DNA of 64,000 nucleotides from Microbacterium sp. 11MF (GTDB lineage: Bacteria > Actinomycetota > Actinomycetes > Actinomycetales > Microbacteriaceae): positions 248,001 through 312,000 of the forward strand of contig NZ_KB911461.1 of assembly GCF_000383475.1 (NCBI RefSeq), in the 5' to 3' direction. Shown here one piece after another: positions 1 to 8,079 of the stretch; within the stretch, counting starts at the first letter, position 1; each line of letters begins with the position of its first letter. The notes below the pieces were generated by a model. The model did not search any database, was not told the origin of the DNA, and was given only the letters and a program-made list of their open reading frames with translations. The translations under genes and the position numbers were made by a program.

Positions 1-1299
1 CGACCCGTCGAGTCCCTCCCAGACGAAGGAGTGGTGCGGCATCGTGTCGACGTCGTTCCAGCACATCTTCTGCGTGAAGAACCACTCCAGTCCCGCGCCG
101 CGCAGCAGCTGGGGGAGTCCGGCGGGGAACCCGAACGAGTCGGGCAGCCACCCGACGTCGCTGCGCGCTCCGAAGTGCTCCTCGAAGAAGCGCGTGCCCG
201 CCAGTAGCTGACGGGCCAGCGATTCGCCCGAGGGCATGTTGACGTCGGATTCGACCCACATGTTGCCGACGGGGAGGAAACGTCCCTCGGCGACGCGTTC
301 CTTGATCCGCGCGAAGAGCTCGGGATCGCTGCGGCGCACCCACTCGAAGTGCTGCGCCGACGAGCTGACGAAGACGGCATCGGGATCGGCTTCCATGAGA
401 TCGAGCACGTTCGCGTACGTGCGCGTGACCTTCCGCACCGTCTCGCGGCTCGGCCACAGCCACGCAGAGTCGATGTGGGCGTGCCCCGTCGCGGTGATGC
501 GGTGAGCGGATGCCGCGGCCGGTGCCGCGAGGAGGGGAGCGAGGATGCCGCGGGCCGCCGCCGCACCCTCGGCGGGCGCGTCGGGGTCGATCGCGTACAG
601 CGCGCGCTCGAGTCCGTCGAGGATGCGCGCGCGACGCGGATCGGAGTCGACCAGCTCGCGGGCGAGGCCGACGAGCACGATGACCTCGCGGCGGAGGCGC
701 TCGACGTTCTCGTCGACGAGGTGCAGCTCCATCCGTCCGAGGCGGTAGAGGGGCTCGGCGCCGGCCGTGGCCGGGTCGCCGAGCGGAGTGGGCGAGAAGG
801 CGAGGGGGCTCTTGAAGTCGTCGCCCCCCGACAGGTCGGGATTCGCGGCGGCCTCGACCGTGAACGACACGCGCTCACCGGGGCCGTTCGACACGGGGAC
901 GTGATGGTTCCGCGGCTCGAGGCCCTTCACCACGACGCCCTCCGGCGTCCGCACGAGTCCCTCGCACTGGAAGCCGGGTTTGGCCTGCGAGAAGCCGAGG
1001 TCGAGCGACAACTCGATGCGGCCGTCGCGCTCGGCCCAAGACCGCGGCACCTCGCCCTCGACGGTGAACCACGTCGTGCCCCAGGCGCGGCCCCAGCGGT
1101 GACCGCCCTCGACGGGGGCGAACGCGGCATCCTGCCGCATCCGCTCCACCGACACCGGTTCGCCCGGCAGGTCGCCCTTGTCGGGGACCTGCCAGGCGGA
1201 CACGTGGAGCGGAGCTCGGTCGGCGACGACGGCCCGGTCGAGGTACTCCCCGACGAAGCGGTCGACGCGTTCCAGGACGAGGTGGTCCCGTGAATGCAT
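1..1299 (-). CDS. GH38 alpha-mannosidase, 3' end beyond window
   Basis: Retaining alpha-mannosidase that would release mannose from alpha-linked mannosides or glycans. The first 433 residues are present and the rest lies left of the window. An N-terminal beta-rich region (about 1-260) precedes the GH38 catalytic domain. The zinc-binding motif GHAHIDSAWLW is at 272-282 (His275 and Asp277 as likely ligands), and the likely nucleophile Asp387 sits in WLPDSFG. The ATG overlaps the TGA of the upstream permease by one base (TGATG), so the enzyme is translationally coupled to the sugar ABC transporter. No signal peptide is visible, so it probably acts in the cytoplasm on imported oligosaccharide. 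Family assignment is firm; the exact substrate is not known. Confidence 0.93.
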   Translation of the reverse strand, partial: MHSRDHLVLERVDRFVGEYLDRAVVADRAPLHVSAWQVPDKGDLPGEPVSVERMRQDAAFAPVEGGHRWGRAWGTTWFTVEGEVPRSWAERDGRIELSLDLGFSQAKPGFQCEGLVRTPEGVVVKGLEPRNHHVPVSNGPGERVSFTVEAAANPDLSGGDDFKSPLAFSPTPLGDPATAGAEPLYRLGRMELHLVDENVERLRREVIVLVGLARELVDSDPRRARILDGLERALYAIDPDAPAEGAAAARGILAPLLAAPAAASAHRITATGHAHIDSAWLWPSRETVRKVTRTYANVLDLMEADPDAVFVSSSAQHFEWVRRSDPELFARIKERVAEGRFLPVGNMWVESDVNMPSGESLARQLLAGTRFFEEHFGARSDVGWLPDSFGFPAGLPQLLRGAGLEWFFTQKMCWNDVDTMPHHSFVWEGLDGS

Positions 1300-2192
1300 C
1301 AGTCCTTGAGTCCTGCGTTGATGTTCGACGAGGTCACGTACTTCTGGAACACGAGGTACAGCGCGACCAGGGGGATCATCGACAGCACTGATGCCGCCAG
1401 GAGGATCGTCCACTCGATGTTCTCGGCGCCGACCAGGGCCCGCAGCGCGATCTGCAGGGTGAACTGCTCGGGGTCGCCGAGGATGATGAGCGGGAAGATG
1501 TAGTCGTTCCAGCGCCACTGGAAGGACATGATCGCCAGCGTCAGCGCGATGGGCCGGGCCAGCGGCAGCATGATCCGGAAGAAGATGCCGTATTCGCTCG
1601 CACCGTCGATGCGCGCGGCCTGCATGAGCTCGTCCGGGATCGTGATGAAGAACTGGCGGAACATGAAGACGCCGGTCGGGGTGACGATCGAGGGGATGAT
1701 CACACCGGCGAGCTGGTTGTAGAGCCCGAGGTCGCGGATGACGACGAACATGGGGTTGAGGATGACCTCGCCCGGCAGCATCGTCATCGAGAGGATGAAG
1801 AGTCCCAGGACGCTCAGCCACGGGTTCTTGTACTTCGCGAGCGCGTAGCCCGTCGTCGCGCAGAGGAAGACCGTCAGGACGGTCGACACCGTCGCCACGA
1901 TCGCCGTGTTCAGGAAGTAGCGGGCGAAGTCGATGCGCTCGAGCGCCGCCTCGTAGCCGCCGAGCGTCCACTCCTTGGGGAAGAACGACAGCGGGTAGCT
2001 GAACAGCTCGCTGCCCGGCTTGAACGACGAGAGCAGGAACCACGCGAGCGGGAACAGCATCAACAGCGCCAGGACCCACAGCATGGTGGTCGGCACGACG
2101 GCGCGGCGGCGGAGGTTCTTCGACCGGCGGCGACGCTCGAAGCTCTCGCGCTTCTTCTCGTCGGGGACGGTGATGGCGTAGGTGGTCACCAT
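1299..2192 (-). CDS. Carbohydrate ABC transporter permease (MalG type)
   Basis: Second inner-membrane permease of a CUT1-type sugar importer, 297 aa, the usual size. About six membrane segments are visible, the first near residues 33-55. The EAA loop that docks the ATPase is represented by ELMQAARIDGASEYGIFFRI. The ATG lies inside the end of the first permease gene (ATGGTGA overlap, 7 nt). A longer reading frame runs upstream but reads the first permease in the wrong frame, so it was rejected. No ATPase gene is in the cluster; such CUT1 systems commonly share one MsmK/UgpC-type ATPase encoded elsewhere, which is inferred here. Confidence 0.93.
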   Translation of the reverse strand: MVTTYAITVPDEKKRESFERRRRSKNLRRRAVVPTTMLWVLALLMLFPLAWFLLSSFKPGSELFSYPLSFFPKEWTLGGYEAALERIDFARYFLNTAIVATVSTVLTVFLCATTGYALAKYKNPWLSVLGLFILSMTMLPGEVILNPMFVVIRDLGLYNQLAGVIIPSIVTPTGVFMFRQFFITIPDELMQAARIDGASEYGIFFRIMLPLARPIALTLAIMSFQWRWNDYIFPLIILGDPEQFTLQIALRALVGAENIEWTILLAASVLSMIPLVALYLVFQKYVTSSNINAGLKD

Positions 2193-3136
2193 GAGTTGTT
2201 GCTCCTCCGGCTGATGCGCAGCTGGATGATCGCGATGACCATGAGGATCACCAGGAGGACCATCGACGCCGCGCTGGCGTAGCCGATCTCGGACTGCTTG
2301 AAGCCGGTCTCGTAGATGTACTGGACGATCAGTCGGTTCTGCGTTCCGGGACCGCCGCCGTTGAGCGACTGGACCAGTGCGAACTCCTTCATGTGCCCGA
2401 GCGTGGACAGCAGGATCACTAGGACGGACGTCGGGGCGATGGAGGGCAGCGTGATGCTGCGGAAGCGCTGCCAGCCGTTGGCGCCGTCGAGCTCGGCCGC
2501 CTCGTAGTACGACTTCGGGACGTTGTTGAGGGCGGCGACGAACAGCAGCATGTTGAAGGCCGCACCGGCCCACGAGGATGCCAGGATCACGACGAGCAGC
2601 GAGAGGTCCGCGTTCGAGGACCACGGCACACGCTCGCCGCCCAGCATGCTGATCACGAAGTTGACGAAGCCGAAGCTCTCGCCGAACATCCAGCGCCAGA
2701 TGACACCGGTCACGATCGGCGAGACGAGCCACGGGAGGAAGAAGATGATGCGCGCAGCGGTCTTGCCGCGGGCGTGCGCGGCGTTGATCGCGACGGCCAT
2801 GCCGAGCGAGAGCGCGTAGCTGAGGGGCACCGAGAGCAGTGCGAAGACGAACGTGCGGCCGAGGGCCGAGTAGAAGCTCGGGTCGCTGAGGAGCTTGCTG
2901 TAGTTGTCGAGTCCGACGAACTCGGCGTCGCCCCAGCCGCGGAAGTCCGTCAGCGAGTACGACAGTCCGAGGACGCCCGGCCACAGGAAGAACAGGGCGA
3001 ACAGGGCGGCCGTGACGACGGTGAACAGGAACGGCGCCATCCGGTACCGGCCGAAGGCGCGCTTGCGGCGGGGGGAGGGCGCGCCGGGCGCCCCCGCCGT
3101 GGGGGCGGAGGCGTCCGGCGTGATGGTTGCAGTCAT
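2186..3136 (-). CDS. Carbohydrate ABC transporter permease (MalF type)
   Basis: First permease of the same CUT1 importer, 316 aa. It has a cytoplasmic N-terminus (about 1-35) rich in Ala, Pro and basic residues, then about six membrane segments. The EAA loop reads SYYEAAELDGANGWQRFRSI. It starts about 20 nt after the binding-protein stop and ends overlapping the second permease start, which makes one operon of binding protein, two permeases and alpha-mannosidase. The substrate is presumably a mannose-containing oligosaccharide or glycoside, inferred only from the linked GH38 enzyme. Confidence 0.93.
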   Translation of the reverse strand: MTATITPDASAPTAGAPGAPSPRRKRAFGRYRMAPFLFTVVTAALFALFFLWPGVLGLSYSLTDFRGWGDAEFVGLDNYSKLLSDPSFYSALGRTFVFALLSVPLSYALSLGMAVAINAAHARGKTAARIIFFLPWLVSPIVTGVIWRWMFGESFGFVNFVISMLGGERVPWSSNADLSLLVVILASSWAGAAFNMLLFVAALNNVPKSYYEAAELDGANGWQRFRSITLPSIAPTSVLVILLSTLGHMKEFALVQSLNGGGPGTQNRLIVQYIYETGFKQSEIGYASAASMVLLVILMVIAIIQLRISRRSNNSW

Positions 3137-3157
3137 GCGTGTGCGGTTCCCTGCGGG

Positions 3158-4423
3158 TTACTTCATCTGTTCGGTGGAGACCGTGTCGATGTTCTTCACG
3201 GTCTGCTCGAGCGACTGCTCGCCGTTGAGGTACTTGATCGTCTCGTCCTTCAGCGGCTCGCTGTCGATGGCGAGCCCGGTGTAGCTGTTCTTCAGGCCGT
3301 CGACGGTCTGGCGCGCAGCGATCTCGGGGGACTCGGCGATCTCGCCGTTGTAGAGGTCGAACGCGTACGCGTCGTCCTTGTACGTGATGTCGACGCCGTC
3401 GATCGCGGGCAGGCAGCCCGAGATCTCGCAGTACTCCTTGTAGTTCTCCGGCTGATACATCCACTTCACGAAGTCGAGGGTCTCCTTCTCGACGCCCGTG
3501 CCGTCGTAGGCGACGATCCAGGACGCAGCACCGTAGTTGGTGGAGCGGACCGGCTGCTGCGGCAGCGGCACCGAGACCCAGTCGAAGTCCTTGATGTTGG
3601 CCTGGAAGTCGGCGATCTGCCAGACGCCCGACATGTAGCCGGCCACGCGGCCGCTCTTGAAGGTTGCGCTGGGGTCGTCACCGGCGGCCCACACGGCCTT
3701 CGGCATGAACCCGTCGTCGTTCAGCTTCTTGAAGTACTCGAGCGCCTTCTCGCCCTCGGCGTCGAGCGCCCAGGTGCCGTCGGACTGCTCGGTGACACCC
3801 TGGCTGCCGAACTCGAACATGAAGGCGCGGAGGCGGTGGGCGGAGCTGTCCATGACGGCGCCGAACTCGGCATCCGTCTTGTCGACGACCTCGGTGGCCT
3901 TCTGGACGTACTCGTCCCAGGTCCACTCCTGGTCGAGTGAGGTCGGGTACTCGACACCCGCTTCGTCCCAGAGGGTCTTGTTGAGGAACATGCCGACACC
4001 GGTCAGGGTCGTCGGGAGCGCCTTGACCTTGCCGTCCTCGGGGTCCTCAACCTGAAGAGCCGGGAGCACCTTGGCGTCCTTGGAGATGTCGGTGAGGTCG
4101 AGCATGCGGTCGGTCCAGGCCGGGTCGGCGTCGGGTGCCGCAGCAAGGGCGGGAAGGTCATTGGCCTGCGAGGCGGTGCGGAGGCGGGTGCGGAGGTCGT
4201 CGCTCGGGACCTCGACGACCTTGACCTTGACGCCGGTCTCCTTCTCGTACTTCTTGGCGAGCGCGGCGTAACCGCCACCCTGAGCGGCGTCACCGGACTG
4301 GACGAACTCGAGGGTGACGTCGTCGCCCCCGCCGCCCCCCGAAGACGAGCAGCCGGCGAGCACGAGGGCTCCCACAGCCGCGGCGATGATGGTGGCGGAT
4401 CGGATGGTGCGGGAACTCTTCAC
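3158..4423 (-). CDS. Sugar ABC transporter substrate-binding lipoprotein
   Basis: Extracellular solute-binding protein (family 1) anchored by a lipid. The signal peptide ends in the lipobox LVLAGC with Cys25 as lipidation site, followed by a Ser/Gly linker. The remaining ~390 residues have the bilobal pattern of CUT1 receptors. The start is GTG at 4423, supported by an AAGGAG ribosome site at 4429-4434. Transcription begins in the 330-bp divergent region, where a promoter with a LacI-type operator over its -35 box is visible. It delivers the sugar to the two permeases downstream. Confidence 0.93.
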   Translation of the reverse strand: MKSSRTIRSATIIAAAVGALVLAGCSSSGGGGGDDVTLEFVQSGDAAQGGGYAALAKKYEKETGVKVKVVEVPSDDLRTRLRTASQANDLPALAAAPDADPAWTDRMLDLTDISKDAKVLPALQVEDPEDGKVKALPTTLTGVGMFLNKTLWDEAGVEYPTSLDQEWTWDEYVQKATEVVDKTDAEFGAVMDSSAHRLRAFMFEFGSQGVTEQSDGTWALDAEGEKALEYFKKLNDDGFMPKAVWAAGDDPSATFKSGRVAGYMSGVWQIADFQANIKDFDWVSVPLPQQPVRSTNYGAASWIVAYDGTGVEKETLDFVKWMYQPENYKEYCEISGCLPAIDGVDITYKDDAYAFDLYNGEIAESPEIAARQTVDGLKNSYTGLAIDSEPLKDETIKYLNGEQSLEQTVKNIDTVSTEQMK

Positions 4424-4518
4424 TGCTTCTCCTTCGCGTGCGCTCTTCGGTGAGCGCGAGGTGAGTCATGAGCGGGTATGTCGGCATTTGTCGGCATGTC
4501 ATGACAAGGGGTGCTCAT

Positions 4519-4547
4519 AAGGTAACCGGGGACGCTCGGGACGGCAA
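4519..4547 (-). promoter_or_regulatory. Promoter of the sugar ABC transporter operon
   Basis: On the minus strand TTGCCG (4547-4542) and TACCTT (4524-4519) are separated by exactly 17 nt. The -35 box overlaps the operator core at 4546-4553, so a bound LacI protein would block polymerase directly. Start of transcription is expected near 4512. Confidence 0.6.
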
Positions 4548-4556
4548 GCGCTTACC
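4543..4556. promoter_or_regulatory. LacI-family operator, copy 1
   Basis: The sequence is GGCAAGCGCTTACC around the self-complementary core AAGCGCTT (4546-4553), the shape typical of LacI-family sites with a central CG. It matches copy 2 at 13 of 14 positions. The likely ligand is the LacI protein encoded at 8080-9123 in the same regulon. Confidence 0.75.
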
Positions 4557-4672
4557 TGTGTCGGATATGTAACGTCTTTGCGACAAGCGCCACTTCCATG
4601 ATCACCCGGGCTTCGACGTTCGCGCGACCGACGCGGCTGTTGCGCAATCGGATCGCCGATGTCACACTGAGT

Positions 4673-4686
4673 GGAAAGCGCTTACC
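4673..4686. promoter_or_regulatory. LacI-family operator, copy 2
   Basis: The sequence is GGAAAGCGCTTACC with the same AAGCGCTT core (4676-4683). It lies about 70 nt before the dehydrogenase start and just downstream of the weak rightward promoter. Centre-to-centre distance to copy 1 is 130 bp, compatible with cooperative or looping repression, which is an inference. Confidence 0.75.
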
Positions 4687-4753
4687 CATTCGCCTCCGCG
4701 GCGTTCGGGGCAGCCCCGACGCCGCACGCAGAGAAGCAGACAAGGACCTCACC

Positions 4754-5959
4754 GTGTCAGAGACGACCATCACCGCACCCGCCCCGGCGGCTGCTCCCGC
4801 CGCCCCCGCCGTCCGCGAGATCGGCATCATCATGAACGGCGTCTCGGGCCGTATGGGCTACCGCCAGCACCTCGTGCGCTCCATCCTCGCGATCCGCGAG
4901 CAGGGCGGCATCGAGCTGCCCGACGGGTCGAAGGTCACCGTCAAGCCGCTCCTCGTCGGCCGCAGCGAGGCGAAGCTCGCCGAGCTCGCCGCGAAGCACG
5001 GCATCGAGGACTACACGACCGATCTGGATGCCGCTCTGGCAGACCCGCGCTGGGAGATCTACGCGGACTTCCTCGTCACGAAGGCGCGTGCCACCGCCCT
5101 TCGAAAGGCCATCGCCGCCGGCAAGACGATCTACACCGAGAAGCCGACCGCCGAGTCGCTCGAAGAGGCGCTCGAGCTCGCGAAGCTCGCCGCCGAGGCC
5201 GGCGTCAAGACCGGTGTCGTCCACGACAAGCTGTACCTCCCCGGCCTCCAGAAGCTCAAGCGCCTCATCGACTCGGGCTTCTTCGGCCGCATCCTGTCGG
5301 TGCGCGGCGAGTTCGGCTACTGGGTCTTCGAAGGCGACTGGCAGCCCGCGCAGCGCCCCTCCTGGAACTACCGCGCCGAAGACGGCGGCGGCATCATCGT
5401 CGACATGTTCCCGCACTGGAACTACGTGCTCGAGAACCTCTTCGGCGGCGTCAACACGGTCTACGCGCAGGCGGCCGTCCACATCGCCGACCGCTGGGAC
5501 GAGAAGGGCGAGCACTACACCGCGACCGCCGAGGACGCCGCCTACGGCGTGTTCGAGCTCGAGGGCGGCGTCGTCGCCCAGATCAACTCTTCCTGGACGG
5601 TCCGCGTGAATCGCGACGAGCTCGTCGAGTTCCACGTCGACGGCACGCACGGCTCGGCCGTCGTCGGCCTGTTCGGCGCGAAGATCCAGCCGCGCAACGC
5701 AACGCCCAAGCCGGTGTGGAACCCCGACCTCGAAGACACCCACGACTACGACGCCGACTGGCAGAACATCCCCGTCAACGACGTCTTCATGAACGGCTTC
5801 CGTCAGCAGTGGGAGGAGTTCCTCGTCTCGTACGTCGAGGGAACCGACTACGAGTTCGACCTCCTCGCCGGTGCGCGCGGCGTGCAGCTCGCCGAGGCCG
5901 GGCTCCGCTCCAGCCGCGAGGGTCGCAAGATCGAGCTCGACGCGCTGTCGCTGGACTGA
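4754..5959 (+). CDS. Gfo/Idh/MocA-family sugar dehydrogenase
   Basis: NAD(P)-dependent oxidoreductase of 401 aa, expected to oxidise a sugar or glycoside hydroxyl in the cytoplasm. An Ala/Pro-rich N-terminal tail (about 2-17) precedes the Rossmann start IIMNGVSGRMGY. The family EKP motif (YTEKPTAES) lies near residue 130, followed by the C-terminal alpha/beta domain. The GTG at 4754 was chosen because AAGGA at 4742-4746 is correctly spaced; an upstream ATG at 4598 would translate the operator. It leads the rightward operon and is followed after 3 nt by the DUF993 gene. Substrate unknown. Linked GH38 and TIM-barrel genes suggest a sugar or keto-sugar route. Confidence 0.88.
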   Translation: MSETTITAPAPAAAPAAPAVREIGIIMNGVSGRMGYRQHLVRSILAIREQGGIELPDGSKVTVKPLLVGRSEAKLAELAAKHGIEDYTTDLDAALADPRWEIYADFLVTKARATALRKAIAAGKTIYTEKPTAESLEEALELAKLAAEAGVKTGVVHDKLYLPGLQKLKRLIDSGFFGRILSVRGEFGYWVFEGDWQPAQRPSWNYRAEDGGGIIVDMFPHWNYVLENLFGGVNTVYAQAAVHIADRWDEKGEHYTATAEDAAYGVFELEGGVVAQINSSWTVRVNRDELVEFHVDGTHGSAVVGLFGAKIQPRNATPKPVWNPDLEDTHDYDADWQNIPVNDVFMNGFRQQWEEFLVSYVEGTDYEFDLLAGARGVQLAEAGLRSSREGRKIELDALSLD

Positions 5960-5962
5960 TCG

Positions 5963-7165
5963 ATGACCGACCTCACCCTGCTCTCGGGGGACGGCGCACT
6001 CCGGCGCGTCCCCCTCGTCGACACCTCCGGCTACACCCGGCCCGACGGACCGCTCCGCAGCCGTGTCGCGTACGCGGCGGCGCACGTCGTGCCGAAGACG
6101 CACGCCGACAACACCCCGGGTCAACCGGCCGACATCGACTGGGACGCGACCCTCGACTTCCGTCGCAACGTGTACTCGTGGGGTCTCGGCGTCGCCGACG
6201 CCATGGACACCGCGCAGCGGAACATGGGACTGGATGCCGCGGCCACCCGCGAGCTGATCTCGCGCTCCGCCGAGGTCGCCCGTGAAGAGGACGGTTCCGT
6301 CGCCGTCGGCGTGAACACCGATCACATCGATGAGGAGCGGATCACGCTCGACGAGGTCGTCTCGGCCTACCTCGAGCAGCTCCACTTCACCGAGGAGCAG
6401 GGTGCGGGTCCGGTCCTCATGGCCTCCCGTCACCTGGCACGGGTCGCCGAGAGCGCGGCGGACTACCGCCGCGTCTACGACGCCGTGCTGTCGCGGGCCA
6501 CGGCACCGGTCGTGCTGCACTGGCTCGGCACCGCCTTCGACCCGCAGCTCGCGGGGTACTTCGGGGCGACCGACTGGCAGACGGCATCCGCCGTGCTGCT
6601 CGAGGTCATCGAGGCGAACGTCGACAAGGTGGCGGGCGTCAAGATGAGCCTGCTCGACGCGGCCTCCGAGGTCTCCGTGCGCGAGCGCCTGCCCGAGTCG
6701 GTGCGCATGTTCACGGGCGACGACTTCAACTACGTCGGCCTCATCGGCGGTGCGGACGTGCCTGACGCCCCGCAGCCGACGCGGGACCCGGCATCCGCTC
6801 GTCAGCACTCCGACGCGCTGCTCGGTGCCTTCGCCGCCCTGACGCCGGTCGCCTCCGCGGCGATCCAGGCGCTCGATGCGGGCGACCCGGCGCGCTACCT
6901 CGAGGTGCTCGCCCCGACCGAGGCGCTGTCGCGCCAGGTGTTCGCCGCGCCCACGTTCTATTACAAGACGGGCGTCGCCTTCCTCGCCTGGCTCAACGGA
7001 CACCAGCCCGCGTTCCAGATGGTCGGCGGTCTGCACTCCGCGCGCAGCCTTCCGCACCTCTCGCGGATCGTCGAGCTCGCGAACGACGCGAAGGCGTTCG
7101 AACGTCCCGAGCTCGCCGCGGAGCGGTGGAACGGGATGCTGCGACTGAACGGCCTCGACGCGTGA
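5963..7165 (+). CDS. DUF993 (dihydrodipicolinate synthase-like) protein
   Basis: 400 aa protein of the DUF993 family, which annotation pipelines place among DHDPS-like aldolases. No member known to me has an established reaction. Segments such as PVVLHWLGTAFDP and GVKMSLLDA resemble TIM-barrel strands, and the Lys in GVKMS could be a Schiff-base lysine (inference). It lies between the dehydrogenase (3 nt gap) and the isomerase (GTGA overlap), so the three are translated together. A retro-aldol or dehydratase step on the oxidised sugar is plausible. Confidence 0.8.
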   Translation: MTDLTLLSGDGALRRVPLVDTSGYTRPDGPLRSRVAYAAAHVVPKTHADNTPGQPADIDWDATLDFRRNVYSWGLGVADAMDTAQRNMGLDAAATRELISRSAEVAREEDGSVAVGVNTDHIDEERITLDEVVSAYLEQLHFTEEQGAGPVLMASRHLARVAESAADYRRVYDAVLSRATAPVVLHWLGTAFDPQLAGYFGATDWQTASAVLLEVIEANVDKVAGVKMSLLDAASEVSVRERLPESVRMFTGDDFNYVGLIGGADVPDAPQPTRDPASARQHSDALLGAFAALTPVASAAIQALDAGDPARYLEVLAPTEALSRQVFAAPTFYYKTGVAFLAWLNGHQPAFQMVGGLHSARSLPHLSRIVELANDAKAFERPELAAERWNGMLRLNGLDA

Positions 7166-8034
7166 GCGCCGTCGACCCGCGCCTGTCGATCAACCAGGGC
7201 ACCATCAAGTACGCCGACCTCGCCACCGCGCTCCGCGTGACCGTCGAGGCCGGTGTGCAGTCCATCGGGCTCTGGCGCGAACCGGTGCAGGAGGTCGGTC
7301 TCGCGACGGCCGCGTCGATGCTGACCGACTCGGGGCTGCGGTTCTCGACCCACTGCCGGTCGGGCTTCTTCACGATGCCCGAAGGCCCCGCACGGCGCGC
7401 GTCGATCGACGACAATCTCGTCGCCATCGACGAGGCGGCGACGCTCGCCGCCGCCGGCGCGCCGGGGTCGACCGCCGTGCTCGTGCTCGTCGCCGGCGGG
7501 CTGCTTGAGGGATCCCGCGATCTGATCGGCGCCCGCGAGCGGGTGCGCGACGCGATCGGCGAGCTCGCTCCGCACGCGAAGGCGGCGGGAGTGACGCTGG
7601 CCATCGAGCCGCTGCATCCGATGTACGCGACCGACCGCTGCGTCGTCTCGACCCTCGGTCAGGCCCTCGACATCGCGGCGGACTTCGATGCGGATGTCGT
7701 CGGTGCGGCCGTCGACACCTTCCACATCTTCTGGGACCCCGCGGTGCTCGACTCGATCGCGCGCGCCGGCCGGGAGGGTCGCATCGCGACGTACCAGGTG
7801 TGCGATTGGAAGACTCCGCTCCCCGCAGACGTCCTCCTCAGTCGTCACTACCCGGGCGACGGCGTCATCGACCTGGCCGGACTGACGAGCGCCGTCGAGG
7901 CGACGGGATACGACCGCGACATCGAGGTCGAGATCTTCAACGCCGACATCTGGGCGACCGACCCGCTCGAGGTGGTGCGCCGGACCGCGGCGGGGTTCGC
8001 GGCATCCGTCTCGCCTTCTCTCGCCGGTCGATGA
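7162..8034 (+). CDS. TIM-barrel sugar isomerase/epimerase
   Basis: Xylose-isomerase-like TIM barrel (AP endonuclease 2 superfamily), 290 aa. Typical strand-end metal ligands are visible in LAIEPLHPMY, AAVDTFHIFWDP, VCDWKTP and IEVEIFN. The GTG at 7162 shares four bases with the preceding stop (GTGA), so it was preferred to an ATG at 7126 that would overlap more. Relatives act on keto-sugars or sugar phosphates as epimerases, isomerases or dehydratases. The pairing with a Gfo/Idh dehydrogenase and an ABC importer parallels the E. coli ycj cluster. The exact reaction is unknown. Confidence 0.85.
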   Translation: MSAVDPRLSINQGTIKYADLATALRVTVEAGVQSIGLWREPVQEVGLATAASMLTDSGLRFSTHCRSGFFTMPEGPARRASIDDNLVAIDEAATLAAAGAPGSTAVLVLVAGGLLEGSRDLIGARERVRDAIGELAPHAKAAGVTLAIEPLHPMYATDRCVVSTLGQALDIAADFDADVVGAAVDTFHIFWDPAVLDSIARAGREGRIATYQVCDWKTPLPADVLLSRHYPGDGVIDLAGLTSAVEATGYDRDIEVEIFNADIWATDPLEVVRRTAAGFAASVSPSLAGR

Positions 8035-8066
8035 CGCGCGTCCCGTGCTGCCTGAACCGCCGCCCG

Positions 8067-8072
8067 TAGACT
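8067..8072 (+). promoter_or_regulatory. -10 box of the lacI-type gene at 8080
   Basis: TAGACT ends 7 nt before the ATG, predicting a leaderless transcript and independent expression of the regulator inside the operon. No -35 box is recognisable. Confidence 0.55.
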
Positions 8073-8079
8073 GCGCACC

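Larger units (their letters stand above)
4424..4753. other. Divergent regulatory region of the sugar regulon
   Basis: This 330-bp gene-free stretch separates the transporter operon from the dehydrogenase operon. It holds two LacI-type operators (4543-4556 and 4673-4686), a leftward promoter (4519-4547), a doubled TGTCGGCAT word near 4480-4497 and a perfect palindrome TGTCATGACA at 4497-4506. A weaker rightward promoter may be TTGCGC (4640-4645) with CACACT (4663-4668), 17 nt apart. An open frame from 4598 continues into the dehydrogenase gene but is probably untranslated leader. Confidence 0.7.

Noticed and set aside
349..1293. 314-codon rightward open frame
   Set aside because: It is antisense to the clear GH38 mannosidase, and its product is low-complexity Arg/Ala/Val with no domain.
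1299..3464. 721-codon leftward frame covering both permeases
   Set aside because: Only its C-terminal part is the second permease; the rest reads the first permease and binding protein in the wrong frame, so it is not a fusion.
4757..7057. 766-codon leftward frame
   Set aside because: It lies antisense to three well-supported genes and has the Arg/Asp/Val-rich composition of high-GC shadow frames.
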